From Pyricularia pennisetigena (lineage: Eukaryota; Ascomycota; Sordariomycetes; Magnaporthales; Pyriculariaceae): a stretch of 64,000 bases of DNA. Where the stretch lies: assembly GCF_004337985.1 (NCBI RefSeq), contig NC_043742.1:6094389-6158388 (forward strand). The letters run 5' to 3'. The notes below the pieces were generated by a model. It saw nothing but the letters and a program-made list of their open reading frames with translations, had not been told where the DNA came from and did not search any database. Shown here piece by piece: positions 13,273 through 24,360 of the stretch. Numbering within the stretch: the first letter of the stretch is position 1; each line of letters begins with the position of its first letter. Position numbers and translations under genes: made by a program.

Positions 13273-14871
13273 GATATGCATCATGGCACAAGAGGTATAA
13301 TAGAGATCCTATGTCTGTTTTGGGGTTCATGGTGTGGGTGGGCGTGGGTAAAGCGGTCGGGCTTTTGTCAGGGGTGGTTACCATTTTGCTGCGTGTATAG
13401 GAGGCCCAAACGGCGGTGACGTACTATTTGTTTTTTGATATGGTATTGCGTCTTTTCCCCCCTCTTTTCTTTTCTTATTTTTCCGAGTTAATATTTCCAA
13501 TAACTTGACCAAGGCTTTTGAATTGTGTATGGCCAAGAACAGGTCACCGCAATATGCCATGCGCAATGCAATCCAAATGCTTGAATGCTGGTAATCCGAT
13601 GGTGCAACAGAATAGGGTACATACAGTTGGCAAGGGATATGGCGAAGCAGCAAAAGAAAAAAGAAAAAAAAAAAAGACCGCCATTCGGAAGAGATGTGCG
13701 CGGCCATGATTCCGATCCCCCATGTCTCAGCGATGATTTCTTCCGTGCGAGCAAGCACAAAACCAGCCTACATTTTACGCATTAACCAATGTGAGCAAGA
13801 ATAGCAACAGGCAGATACAATCTAAACTGGCTAAGATATATATGTAGCACAACATGCGGCACTCGGCAGGTCCGGTTGGCATGGTTTGTGTAAAGGTAGG
13901 ACGGAGGATATGCAAACATCGAGCACAGCAGCCGATGTGAGCAGCCGGCGTCTTTTTTTGCCGCGTCTACCGACGGCCAACTTTAATGTAACTGTTTGTG
14001 ACTCGCCGTCGACGAAGCCCGGGGGATGGGTATCACGAGACAAAGGACGCCTGTCCGAAAATGGGTTGAATCTCCTGCAGGATCGGGAGTAAGATGCGCT
14101 TCATCTCGGCCAAATCCAAGACAAATACAAGGACAAACATGCTATATAATTGGGTACCTGGGGGGTTTTTTTTTTCTTGCGGGCATGGTCGAAGTTTTTG
14201 ATTTCATTTCGGCCGACAGATCTCAGTCTAGTGGTGCTGGTGCTTAATAAATGTTTTGGATACTCCAGCACATCGGTGGATGACCTACGTTACCTATACT
14301 CAAAACAGAAGTGATTCTCTGAGCAAGTGTATTCCGATGGAGTTGGTTGGTAATAAATCGATAATCTTGACAGAGAAAAATAAAGAAAAAGAAGAAAAAT
14401 GACATGCACACACCTCGCTGAAACGGGAAGTTATTCCTCATAAAACGCCCGATCACTACTACTACGCATACCTCGCCTGCAAGGCTACCGTATCGACCAT
14501 CGAATGCCGCGGTTGCATTCCATGCTTACCCTCGTGGGGAATTGGGTTCAATTCCATTCCTTGCCGTCGTCAAGACTGTCACCAAAGCCCACTTTATTAT
14601 GCACGACTTACACCTTCCGGTTCACAGAAGGGTTGAGCAATGTGGATAAAGGCCAAGGCGGAGCGAGGCCATGTGAATAGGAATGGAACGGTGGCATTGG
14701 TGGCTGGGAGTTTTACAGTAGGCTCCGATGCTTCAAGTTTTCCTAAGGGCTTGTTCCCGGTTCGTTCGCAGGCGGTAACCAAAGGTTCCTTCTGTCGGGA
14801 TCTCATTTGTCACACAAGAAAAAAATGAGAGGACGGGGAAGAAGGCCGAGGTCTGGGTTAGGAAACAACTC

Positions 14872-14939
14872 NNNNNNNNNNNNNNNNNNNNNNNNNNNNN
14901 NNNNNNNNNNNNNNNNNNNNNNNNNNNNNNNNNNNNNNN
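14872..14939. other. Assembly gap (68 N)
   Basis: Run of N followed directly by a C run and then a T run. The homopolymer edge suggests a sequencing or assembly failure at a low-complexity site; the true length is unknown. Confidence 0.98.
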
Positions 14940-17900
14940 CCCCCCCTTTTTTTTTTTTTCTTCACTTGTTTCGGACTCGCTTGTCCCAGTCGAACCCCAA
15001 AGTTTACGCGGTACTCCGTAAAGGGAATGGCTTGCTTGCAACGACGATTTCGGGTCACGAGTTGGGATGAAAATCATTGTCGTTCTGCTGTTAGGTTATT
15101 CCTGCATATTCAAGAGTTTATTAGCGGATTTTTATAAAGTAAAATTTGTTGAAATGATAGATCTGCATCAAGAAAGAAAGCAATTGCAAGAACAATTAAA
15201 AGGCAAGCGATCCACCATCTTGCGGTTGTTCCCCAGATTGCCAGCACAGCACCAGCCGCAGCAGTCTAAATTTTTATTTTTTTCTCTTCTCCCTAGGAAA
15301 AAGTTCGTCTTAATTCTCTTATCAGAGTTTATCGCCTCCCCACCTGGATAAAGATGGCAAACGGATCCGAAAGAGCGGTGCACAAGAACTCGATTATCTC
15401 GTCTCCATGATGCGCCCCGCAACGTATGCATGCCACAAGAGGTCGATGCTGATGATGCGGTGTGCACCGGGATGGAAGCCGCGTGCGCCAAGCTGTATCC
15501 GTTTGGCTCAATTTTTGCATTCCTTATCCCTTGGGAGGTCGCAGTACTATTAAGTCTAGTAAATTACCTAACGGAGGTACGCACTGTGGTAGAGTACTTG
15601 CATCATGACCACGTCAGGGGGAACGGCAAGTCAGGGTCGAACATAGCATAGCCCAGCGCACGCATAGACCGCTGGTTCGCAGCTACCCCCACACCCTCCT
15701 TTCTGACAGCCCGGACAACGGGAACTAGACGGGACCATTGCGAACTAAGCTTGCCTAGTACTGAGGCTGTTTGTACACGCCATCGCCGACTGGTCAGCAC
15801 CGCGAGCTGTGTCTCTTGCTTTGGGCCTGCCTGCATCTCTTTATCTGCACGTCGCAGACCGGTCTGACGGCGTCTACCCGAAATAGGTTGTTGTTGTTGT
15901 TGACGTGTCTGAGGTGAGGTGCGAAAGATGGGAGAGGCGCCTAGCCAACGACGGGCCCTGATAGTCTAAGGGTGTTTTTTTTTTTTTTTTTAATTGTCCC
16001 CTCTCTCCCTTGAATCGTACGTTTTCCCTTTTGAGAGCCAACCAGCTCTCCCCGATCCCTGAGCGGACGATGCTATGTGGGTGGTTGGAAAATTTGCATC
16101 AGAACAGAAATGCTCCGTCGCTGTCGATACAGCGGAGATGGATTGGTATTAATTCATGCCTGTAATAAATACTATTGTCCAGGAAGTTGGTGATGCCACC
16201 AGGTTTATATACCGTAAAATGGTATAGGTACATTGACATGCATTATACATACTATGTAGAAAATCGATTGAGATGCATTCATGACGGACGAAGCATTAAT
16301 GATTAATGTTTATATCCATGAACCCCGTCCTCCTCGTGCCTGACGTCTCGTGCGGATACGTGCAGCCAGTAGCTCGGATTTTCTGGGAGCACTTGGTAGG
16401 TGCAGCAGAAGCGCAGTGCAGTAGTAGTACTCCTACTACTGGCAAGACCCTGGCAGCAGTAGAGTCAAGTAGCCGGGAGCTGGCTCGCAGTGGGCCTCGC
16501 GTCAACCACTGTACTGTAATTTACTGCGGTACAAGCGTAGCGACCTACTAGAGTACCGGATCAACAGGCGATGTAACGCTCAACTGGGACGCCACACTCT
16601 TTTTCACCTCGCCAACCCACAAACTTCTTACCCACACGTTTTTCCTCATCTCTAGGCTCGCGATATGATTTTCGATTCGACACAATAGAGGAAACCCTCA
16701 ATATTACGCACGACACGAGACTAATAAGAGCTAGTAGGGATATGTTTCCGAAGAACGTGGCTGGCGACTGGCTGACCGTACGGACCGGACCTCGATCCGA
16801 GCCTTCCTTTCCCCGCTCTTCGTGGGCCGTTGTTTGTACGCAGTAATTACTTGGTTTTTGCTTTCTCTCTCTATTTTTTTTTCCCCCCTCCCCTCTACTT
16901 GCGTGCTCACATTGGATGGCAGCTGTGCACCCTGCACATGGACCGACCGCATGTCGTTTTTTTCTCTGCCAGCCACATCAGCGCGGGTCTACGTTAATGG
17001 TCCATCGTTCAAGGACCAAATTATTTCTCGTTGGTCCCCATTATTTTAAATTTCCAACGGGTCAAAGTCAGACAGAAGGAAGTCCTTCGTAGGTGAGAGT
17101 CTGCTTGAGAAAGGTAATAACAGCAATAATAAAGGCTGCCTCGAGCATTTAAAACAAGCACCGCAAAAACTGGCTTGCCTCAATACATCATAAAATACAG
17201 TACACACAGAGAGACCTACCTCGACTACCAGACCCCAAATCGAGACGGGGTGGCTTATAGAGGGAGGGGGTGTGTCCAAACATCAGCGCGGGACAGGAGA
17301 GGAGGTGTGACGAGCCGGGAGATGGTCAAGCGAGCCACATCTTTCAACGCGATGCAAGCCCTGTCGATGGGTCTTAGCTCTCCACCACCAGCGCTCAAGG
17401 GTTTGCACATTACCCTGGCCCTCTGCTGTACCCCGGCCAACATCAGTGACGGTGAATGTGGGTTCTCTCGTTGTCCCTCCCCGTCGGTCTGCGTCCTAAC
17501 CGTGTCACTTCTTGGGACCATGCATTTGCGGGAAGAAATCTCCCTCGTTCGCGCAGAACCGTCTCCATGATGCCCAAGCTGCTCACCCCTGCCTGGTCAA
17601 GGAACTGACTAGGTGCAAGGGTTGGGGCCGGCGAGCAATGTCGAAGTTGCGGGCTAGATGAGCGATGGACGGCGCCAGAGAACAATAAGAAACGTCCCAG
17701 TCCCTGTTTTTGTCCACCACCCTATCTCGACCGCTGAATCTGGTTGGCCCTAATCCCAACTCGAAACTCTATTACGCTGCCATTGATTTGCACTTACTTC
17801 TGGTCCGAGCGGTGAGGTCGCAGGTGAAGAATATTATATACTCCGTATACCATACCCACACCAGAAAAAAGAAAAAGCAACCCAGATCCGAAGGTTCGCC

Positions 17901-19356
17901 GCCGCCTCTGATAACATATACCCTGCCGCGCGGCTGAAGGCATCAACTGTCTGTTGCTCACCTCACCGAGTCTTGAAAGCGAGCGGTCTACAGCCCTGCA
18001 AAAACCAGCCACGACTTTTGCCCAAAACCCTAGCCGGCTGCTACCTGTTTTGCTCTTTGGACCGACCTGTCAACTTTGACTATCCCTCGGTCGGCGCTCG
18101 AGTCCTTTTGGTAACCTCAGATCAAAACGACCGGCAAGGAAAAAAAAAGGCCCCCCTCAATAAACGTCCGCCCCGCGCCGATATATCTCGGCCGTTTCTA
18201 CTTGGTGGCAGAAAATCGGGGGTTCTAGGCTTATCTGACGGCGGACTCCTATCATCCATTCATTTCGAGAGGCCCCGGTTTGACTGTGCCGTCTGCCGTT
18301 ACAATACAGGCCAGTCAGTGGACGAGAACAGCCTTGGGGCCATCCTACTGGTCCGCCTTGTTTCCTGCACACCATTCGTAGCGCCCTTTCGACAGGTCGA
18401 CGCGCAGTAGGGCCACTCAGCAGCGCCTGTCACACCACACGTACAGCTTGCGCACAGTTTGATCGAAATCACCCGTCACCACCTTTCCTCTGAGCTTGTC
18501 AGCACTGCTGGTTCGTAGTCCTTTTTACCCGTCAGCCCAATCTCGGGCTGAAAACAGCAAAGCCTCATGCAAGCTCGACGACTGACTGGCTGCCCTTAGC
18601 GAGCGTTCCCCAGATCTTTTGTTAGCTGCTGCACTAGGTTGCATATCTGGCCTGCACGTCATCCTTACCCATCCTTACCTGCCTGTCTATAGAGGCAGGA
18701 GAAAGAAGTCGTCTTTTGTTACCACCCAATTCAAGGCATAGGAGCCCAACGAGAGAGTCTGGCTTACAACAGACCAGCCTCATTGCATTGCATCCGGTAG
18801 CTGTCCTGCCAGAGTGGCGGTCGACCAAGTGCAACATTTCTGTCGTTGCAACCCAACCTGAAAGCACTCAAAGAGGTACAGGAACTGCCTCGTGCTGCAT
18901 TACTATTCAGGTGACATCACGGCCAGGACCCGTGAAAACTAAGGCCCTCCCCCACCTAGAAGTATTTTCGACATACTCCCTGCCCGGGGAGAAGTCGTCG
19001 AGGTGGCGATCGATACGTTTCCGTGGTTTGTCAACGACAGCACTTGTGCACGGTCAAGACAAGACGCCACGTCCCTTAGTACCCAGCAGCAGCAACAAGA
19101 GCAACAACCACACCAAGATCGAGACCCAGCCATCCCGGCTACCCAGGCCCCCGGCGAAGCCGAAGCTGCCGCCGTAGAAGGGGAAAAGGCCTGTGGTACT
19201 GGCAGCACCAACACAAGCCCCCGTTCCAGCCCCTCAGTACAGGGCACAACGACTGCAGCGACAAGCCCTGCCAGTCACCAATGTACCGATTTTGGGGACC
19301 AATCGCAACAGCAGCAGCAGCAGCAGCAGCAGCAAGTCCAAGGGGCATCACACTTG
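14940..19356. other. Gene desert, right part, and leader of the bZIP gene
   Basis: No supported gene. It includes a T17 tract at 15975-15991, a 9-bp-stem hairpin at 16419-16441 and CT-rich patches. From about 17.1 kb the sequence becomes GC-richer and probably contains the promoter and 5' leader of the bZIP gene. A short upstream ORF of 10 codons starts at 18564. Another ATG, at about 19278, opens a 40-codon frame running through the CAG tract out of frame and ending beyond the chosen bZIP start. No canonical donor was found that would splice this leader. Confidence 0.5.
16419..16441. repeat. Short perfect hairpin, 9-bp stem
   Basis: CAGTAGTAG and CTACTACTG are reverse complements separated by TACTC. 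It lies in the gene desert; function unknown. Confidence 0.75.
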
Positions 19357-21300
19357 ATGTCGCCAAGGAGACCCGAATCAACGACGACTGGCCCTTCCGA
19401 TAATCCGCCCTCGCCCAGACCGAGACTGCCGGGCCCTGGCTTGTCAGGCGCACGTCCCGTCGAGCAAGTTCCAGACCAGGTAACAGGTCGGCAGGTACAT
19501 ACATCCGCGTCACGACCTGGCCTCGGTCTGCAGCTTCCCCCCATCAGCATGGGCGCCAGTGACGTGCGCAACATACTCAACCCGCTCGACCAGCACCCGA
19601 GTCCGGCATTGGGTCTTCCTAGGCATTCGAGTATGGCTAGAGGCCTCGACTCCCCTAGTGTCGAGCGTCCGGTATCTGTTGGCAGTGGACTAGCAAGATC
19701 ACCGGCGGATGGAGTTCCCGCCCGCTACTCCACAGGCGCTATGCCGTCGCCATCCTATCCTTTCCCGATCCAGCTGCCTTCCCCATCTGCAGTTCGCCCG
19801 GATGAGTCAATATCACCACACACTATTTCAGCCGCACACCAATGGCAGCAGCAGAGGCAACTGCCAGCTCTGAGCGCTCCAAATACGCCTCAGCAGTCTG
19901 GACCCACAAGCCTTCCATCTTCAAGGGAGATGGGCCCAGACAGAACACAACAATCCTTCAGCCTTGCCGCGCCGACGCCTGTCAACAGACCTGTCGAGTC
20001 CGAACAACAACAACAACAGCAGCAGCAGCAGCAGCAGCAACAACACACTCTACCTGCACTTTCGCCATCCTGGGGTCCTGGCCCCGGAATATCGCCCCTC
20101 AACGTACCAAGACGACCATCCCCAGCAGGCGGTCCATCGCTGCCGCATGGGGCCCCACCGTTTGGTAACCGTACCGCGTCGCAACCCCCGAATCGACAAG
20201 GCCTGCCACCCCTGGGTGCGGACCAACTGAATCCTCCCACGAAGCGATCGAGGGCTGACTCGGGATCTGATACTTCAAATTTGTATCGTGGTAGCAGCGA
20301 AGAGACTTCGGCGCTCCCGGGTCCAAGCAGAGGCACATCTTTGCTCTATAACCAAATGCTGAGGCGTGGAGGCGAACCAAGACAGTCTATGGTGCTGATA
20401 CCACAAGGCGGAGGTCAGATTGAATGCACAGTGGATCTGAAGCAAGGGTCGATTGCGGCTGATGAGAAACGGAGGAGAAACGCAGAGGCATCGAAGCGCT
20501 TCCGCGAACGGAAAAAGGACCACAACTTGCAAACGGACCAGGAGCTTCGGGAATCACAGCGGCAAAACAGCGCACTGATCCACGAACGGGACTACTGGCG
20601 AGAGGAATGCCGCCGCGTGCTCAGCATGATGCCGCCGGCTATGAGGCACGAAGCAGAGCGCACCGCGCCCCCCATGCCGCAGCACCCCAGCGAATCTAGC
20701 GGCGATGATCATGGCCATTCTCCAATTAGTCAACAGCACGGAGCGTCTCAGCGCGCCGGTCGGGGCAGCGGTTCTGGGCGTGGCCGTGGGAGACGCCAGG
20801 CCAACCCGCAGTCGTTCATGTCATCACAGACACCCCAAAGCAGGCAGAGCGAGGGGGGTTCCCCGGCTTATAGCGACATTTCAAGCGTGGGACAGGAACC
20901 GGCCGCAAGGCGTCGTCGGACGGATGACTTTGGCAACTACATGGCCTACGGAACGCCGTCTCAGAGTCCACAGGCCCCCGCGCACATACTGCCTCACGGG
21001 CATTCGGGTACAGCAACGCCTTCGCCGCGGCCTGTTTCTAATGGTGGCCCACCGCCGCCTGCAGGCCCACCCCATCCTAGCCTGCCACCTCTGAACCCGG
21101 GGCCTGGCTTTCTGCCGCCGCCAGGAAGCATGTCGTACCGAGGTCCCGGGCACCCGGGTGTAGCAGCAGGGACCCCGCCTGCTACTATGGCACATTCTCC
21201 TCAGCCACACCACATGCATCAGTTGCCTGGACAGCCGCCATATCCGCCGATGAGTCGGCCTCCGGTAGAGACACGGTGGGCGACTGGGCCATCGGGCTAG
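19357..21300 (+). CDS. bZIP transcription factor with glutamine tract
   Basis: DNA-binding regulator of the fungal bZIP class. From the ATG at 19357 it is 647 aa in one exon. The basic region lies at about residues 372-387 (RRRNAEASKRFRERKK, with the conserved Asn, Ala and Arg contacts) and is preceded by a block reading IECTVDLKQGSIAADEK, found ahead of this bZIP in other filamentous ascomycetes. The leucine-zipper heptads that follow are short and weak. A polyglutamine run sits near residue 215, and the C-terminus is Pro/Gly-rich and disordered. The start is uncertain. The same frame stays open back to 18943 and encodes another Gln-rich segment, with no ATG in it. A longer protein from an upstream exon or a non-AUG start is possible. 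Its position behind a 14-kb gene-free region suggests complex regulation (inference). The target pathway is not evident. Confidence 0.85.
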   Translation: MSPRRPESTTTGPSDNPPSPRPRLPGPGLSGARPVEQVPDQVTGRQVHTSASRPGLGLQLPPISMGASDVRNILNPLDQHPSPALGLPRHSSMARGLDSPSVERPVSVGSGLARSPADGVPARYSTGAMPSPSYPFPIQLPSPSAVRPDESISPHTISAAHQWQQQRQLPALSAPNTPQQSGPTSLPSSREMGPDRTQQSFSLAAPTPVNRPVESEQQQQQQQQQQQQQHTLPALSPSWGPGPGISPLNVPRRPSPAGGPSLPHGAPPFGNRTASQPPNRQGLPPLGADQLNPPTKRSRADSGSDTSNLYRGSSEETSALPGPSRGTSLLYNQMLRRGGEPRQSMVLIPQGGGQIECTVDLKQGSIAADEKRRRNAEASKRFRERKKDHNLQTDQELRESQRQNSALIHERDYWREECRRVLSMMPPAMRHEAERTAPPMPQHPSESSGDDHGHSPISQQHGASQRAGRGSGSGRGRGRRQANPQSFMSSQTPQSRQSEGGSPAYSDISSVGQEPAARRRRTDDFGNYMAYGTPSQSPQAPAHILPHGHSGTATPSPRPVSNGGPPPPAGPPHPSLPPLNPGPGFLPPPGSMSYRGPGHPGVAAGTPPATMAHSPQPHHMHQLPGQPPYPPMSRPPVETRWATGPSG

Positions 21301-22189
21301 AAGCCGGATGGCCAATGCCAAAGTCGACACTTGAATCTTTTCATAACTTCCAAGCGCACTCAACTGTGTAATATTGCTACCATTACTTTATACCTTCTTG
21401 GCCATCTATTTGCTTAATACTCAACTTCCCAACCACGATCTGCGTCATATGCATGCAGCCTCATCCATCTAAAGACATTCTTATTTATCGTACGGCATAC
21501 CTAATACCCTGAAATACCCTAATCTCTTACATTTCGTCTTCTACACGCATAAAGCTTTATACCCATTTCCTGTTGATACCGTAGGCTCGCTGCTTTTCTC
21601 TCTCTCTCTCTCTTTCTCTCTTTTTTTATATTGCCTGATTATGCTGCATTCATTGCCAGCCCAAATATTCAAAAGCTACTTACAGAGCTGCTGGCGTATT
21701 GGGTATATCCGCCCTATTTGCATACTTGGTTGAATTCTCTTGCTGGGATTAGCCAAAAGACACCAGGCTATCATTGGAGTTTTTTTGCTATCGCATTCTT
21801 GTTGTTAGAGAGGCGACTGAGCAATCGGCTTTCGTTTGATTTTGAGCATGGGCTTTTTTTTCTGCCCTTGTCTTTAGGCATGTAAAGATTGAGCATTTTG
21901 TCGGGCAACCGGCTTTCTTTAATTGTCGTTTGTATCTAGCCTCCCATGCCATACGCTCTTCTCACACCCGCCTTTACCCAGTATATGTTTGCGAAACCCA
22001 GAAGATGGAAAGAGATGAAGTCATCGAGCTTCTTGGCTGCTCGTATATATATATTTATCCTAAAATCTCTCCGTATTCCTGGTTAAGTCTTGTACATCTG
22101 GATCAAGTGAAGACTCTGTGTTCATCCCAGAGAATGTTGTCTCACTATTAGGCACAAACAACCTTAATTCTCTCCCGCGACATGACACA
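21301..22189. other. Convergent intergenic region
   Basis: 3' region between the bZIP gene (+) and the amidase (-). It contains a TC-rich tract at about 21594-21626 and otherwise AT-rich sequence; no gene is supported. Confidence 0.6.
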
Positions 22190-24289
22190 TCATAGGTACA
22201 AGTTCTTCCCACAACAGACAGGTTTGAACACTCCCGCTTCCTCAAACATCTTCAAGAGCGCAGTAAGCTGCAAGTCTGCTCCCTTGGGTGCCAAGAACGA
22301 CAAGGCCACGGGCAGCCCGACTTCGGTCTCGGTCACTCTGGAGTGCACCTGCACCTGGCCGACGGGCACTGTGACGTCCGGACAGCCGGAGCAGTAGCTG
22401 AGCGAGTAGGACGAAAAAGCATTCTGGAAGAAGAGATCTTGAGGCCGGGTCCGGTCAGGCGCTGCGTCGTCGCGGTACTGTGGCAGACCCCACGACTGCG
22501 GGAACACGACGAGCGGGATCTCGCCGCCGTTCTGGGCCGGCGACGGCAGCAGCTCCTCGTTGACCCAGTCACGAAACCTATCAAAGTCTGCGGCGGTCTC
22601 GTCGTACTCGGCCTGCGTGATCCCCGCCGTGAACTCGAGCCGCGCCTTGAGCAGCGGCTCCAGGTGCGCCGCCTCCCCGCCGTGCCGGGCGCGGTGGTCT
22701 CTATCCAGAGGGACGACGACGTCGCGCCGCAGGTCGCTGTACACAAGCCTCGGGTATATGTCCCGCGTCGCCTTGACCAGGTCGTCGGTCATGCCCGCCG
22801 GGTGCGTCTTGCGCCAGACCTCGTGCGGGTTGACGTGCCACCGGGCCTCGCCCGACATCTGCTCCACCCGACACAGGACCTCGCTGAAGACTGCCAGGGC
22901 TGCCCTGTTCGGGACGTCTGGGAAGTCCTCGGGCGGGAAGAAGCGCACCGCTTCGGCGGCGGTGTGGTACGAGTCTGTGAGTACGACGAGGCGGAAGCGA
23001 GGGGTGGGTTCCGCGGGTGTCTGGGTTGGGAGAGATGGTCCTTCGCTGGAGATCATGACGCGCGCCAGCCTGTCCAGGACCTCGGCCGAGCGCGCAAGCG
23101 GCCCGACGGTGTCCATCCGCGCGCAGGCAACGAGGCCGCTGCTGGGAACTGACCCAAGTGACGTCCGCAGGCCGTAGACCCCGTTGACCGCGGCAGGGTG
23201 TCGGATGCTGCCGCCCGTGTCGCCTCCGATGGTGAAATCGAGCCAGGGATAGGCGGCGCAGGCGGCAGCGGACCCCGACGATGAGCCCGAGGGCTTCTGG
23301 AAGCCGTCGCCTCGGGGGTTCCAAGGCGTCTCCTCCTCGGAGCGCTCGAGCGGGTCCTGCGCATCGCAGAGCTGGTCGCACCGCAGCTTGCCGACGAGGA
23401 CGGCGCCCGCCTCGACTAGCCGCGTCACAAAGTCGGCCGTTTTGGTGCGCGCCGGGTACGTGTTTGCCCACGCCGAACTGCCGCATCTGGTCTGCAGACC
23501 TGCGACGTCGATGGTGTCTTTGACGGCGAAGCGGAGCCCGTTCAGGGGCCTATCTGACAAATCTGCCGGTGTTGCTGGTTGTTTGTAGGGCACGGGTATA
23601 CGCTGAGAATTATTTCCGACTAAGCCATCAACAAACTCATCATTGGGACATATTTCTTTTTTTTTTTTCTCAGTGAAAGGAGGACGCATCTCATGAACCT
23701 ACATCAGAAGAGTTGTACCAGCGATATGCCGCCGCCGCTGGCGACCTGTCAATGCGCAGGACCCCACCTACAAACGCCTTGTGCGTATCCCGTTGCAGCT
23801 TGAACGCCTGAAGGACTTTACCGGTGCGGTTTTGGATCACGCAAGGACCTTGGGTGAGGTTTTTGGAATCGTCCACGACGCACACCACCCGGTGAGATTT
23901 GATGTCTGCTGCAAGATGCACTTGTCGTGCAGCCCGGAGGATGATGGCTGGTCAAGGAATTTTGTTTCTGTTTCAGCTGGCCGAGCATTAAACAAAAAAG
24001 TGCCGATCTTTAGGGGAAGCGAGTTGGGTGGCAGGCGTTTTTGGCACTCACTCTCTGAAAAAGCTGGATCCCAGACGTTCTCGTCCGCCTCCTCGAGCTG
24101 GATCTTTACCTCGAACAGTTCCCGGAGACCACAGTATTCATTGGGAAAATTCCACACGGCGGCAAGGGAAAAGTCGTCATCACAGCTAGAGTCTGGTGGG
24201 ACTCGAGCGAGCGGATAAGATGATGTCTCAAAGTAGTAATCGTCACCTTGAATGGTAAGTATAACTCCGGTGGCATTAGAATTAGACAT
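22190..24289 (-). CDS. Fungal amidase (amidase signature family) with N-terminal extra domain
   Basis: Ser-cisSer-Lys amidohydrolase that hydrolyses a carboxamide; the substrate cannot be deduced. Exons are 24289-24052, 23947-23703 and 23602-22190, giving 631 aa. The introns are 104 bp (GTGAGT/CCAG) and 100 bp (GTAGGT/TCAG), and all junctions stay in frame. Residues 1 to about 160 form the additional alpha/beta domain often seen before fungal amidases (starts GVILTIQGDDYYFE; includes RAARQVHLAADIKSHRVV). The amidase core follows: catalytic K189 in FAVKDTID, the cis-Ser region SGSSSGSAAA (S269 by alignment), and nucleophile S292 in GGDTGGSIRHPA. The core ends near the C-terminus with a CSGCPDVTVPVGQV block. 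There is no signal peptide. The core is very GC-rich, which creates long but meaningless open frames on the opposite strand. Confidence 0.92.
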
Positions 24290-24326
24290 GACGCAGGACG
24301 GTTAGAGGGGATGAGGTTTGTTGAAA

Positions 24327-24360
<34 letters not shown>

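Larger units (their letters stand above)
5282..14871. other. Gene desert, left part
   Basis: About 9.6 kb in which I find no supported gene on either strand. Open stretches never exceed about 155 codons and lack domain motifs or credible splice-linked partners. It holds many A/T homopolymers (for example 7390-7421, 8479-8496, 8837-8858, 11282-11298), a TG-rich microsatellite at 9664-9705, and a perfect 14-bp palindrome at 13259-13272. Together with the right part it forms a long upstream region of the bZIP gene. It may hold non-coding RNA or distal regulatory DNA, but nothing in the bases proves this. Confidence 0.6.

Noticed and set aside
14515..14545. tRNA T-arm-like sequence (GGGTTCAATTCC)
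   Set aside because: Only a GGAATT/AATTCC hairpin forms; no A box, anticodon arm or acceptor stem could be found around it.
17175..17570. 131-codon plus-strand open stretch in the bZIP upstream region
   Set aside because: The composition is unstructured and no family features are seen; more likely promoter or leader DNA.
19303..20041. CAG/CAA-rich repeats as a possible repeat array
   Set aside because: They are short glutamine codon tracts in or next to the bZIP coding frame, not a spaced repeat array.
22343..23486. Long open frames on the plus strand and in other minus frames across the amidase
   Set aside because: They result from the very high GC content of the amidase exon; they lack domain motifs, while the amidase frame carries all catalytic residues.
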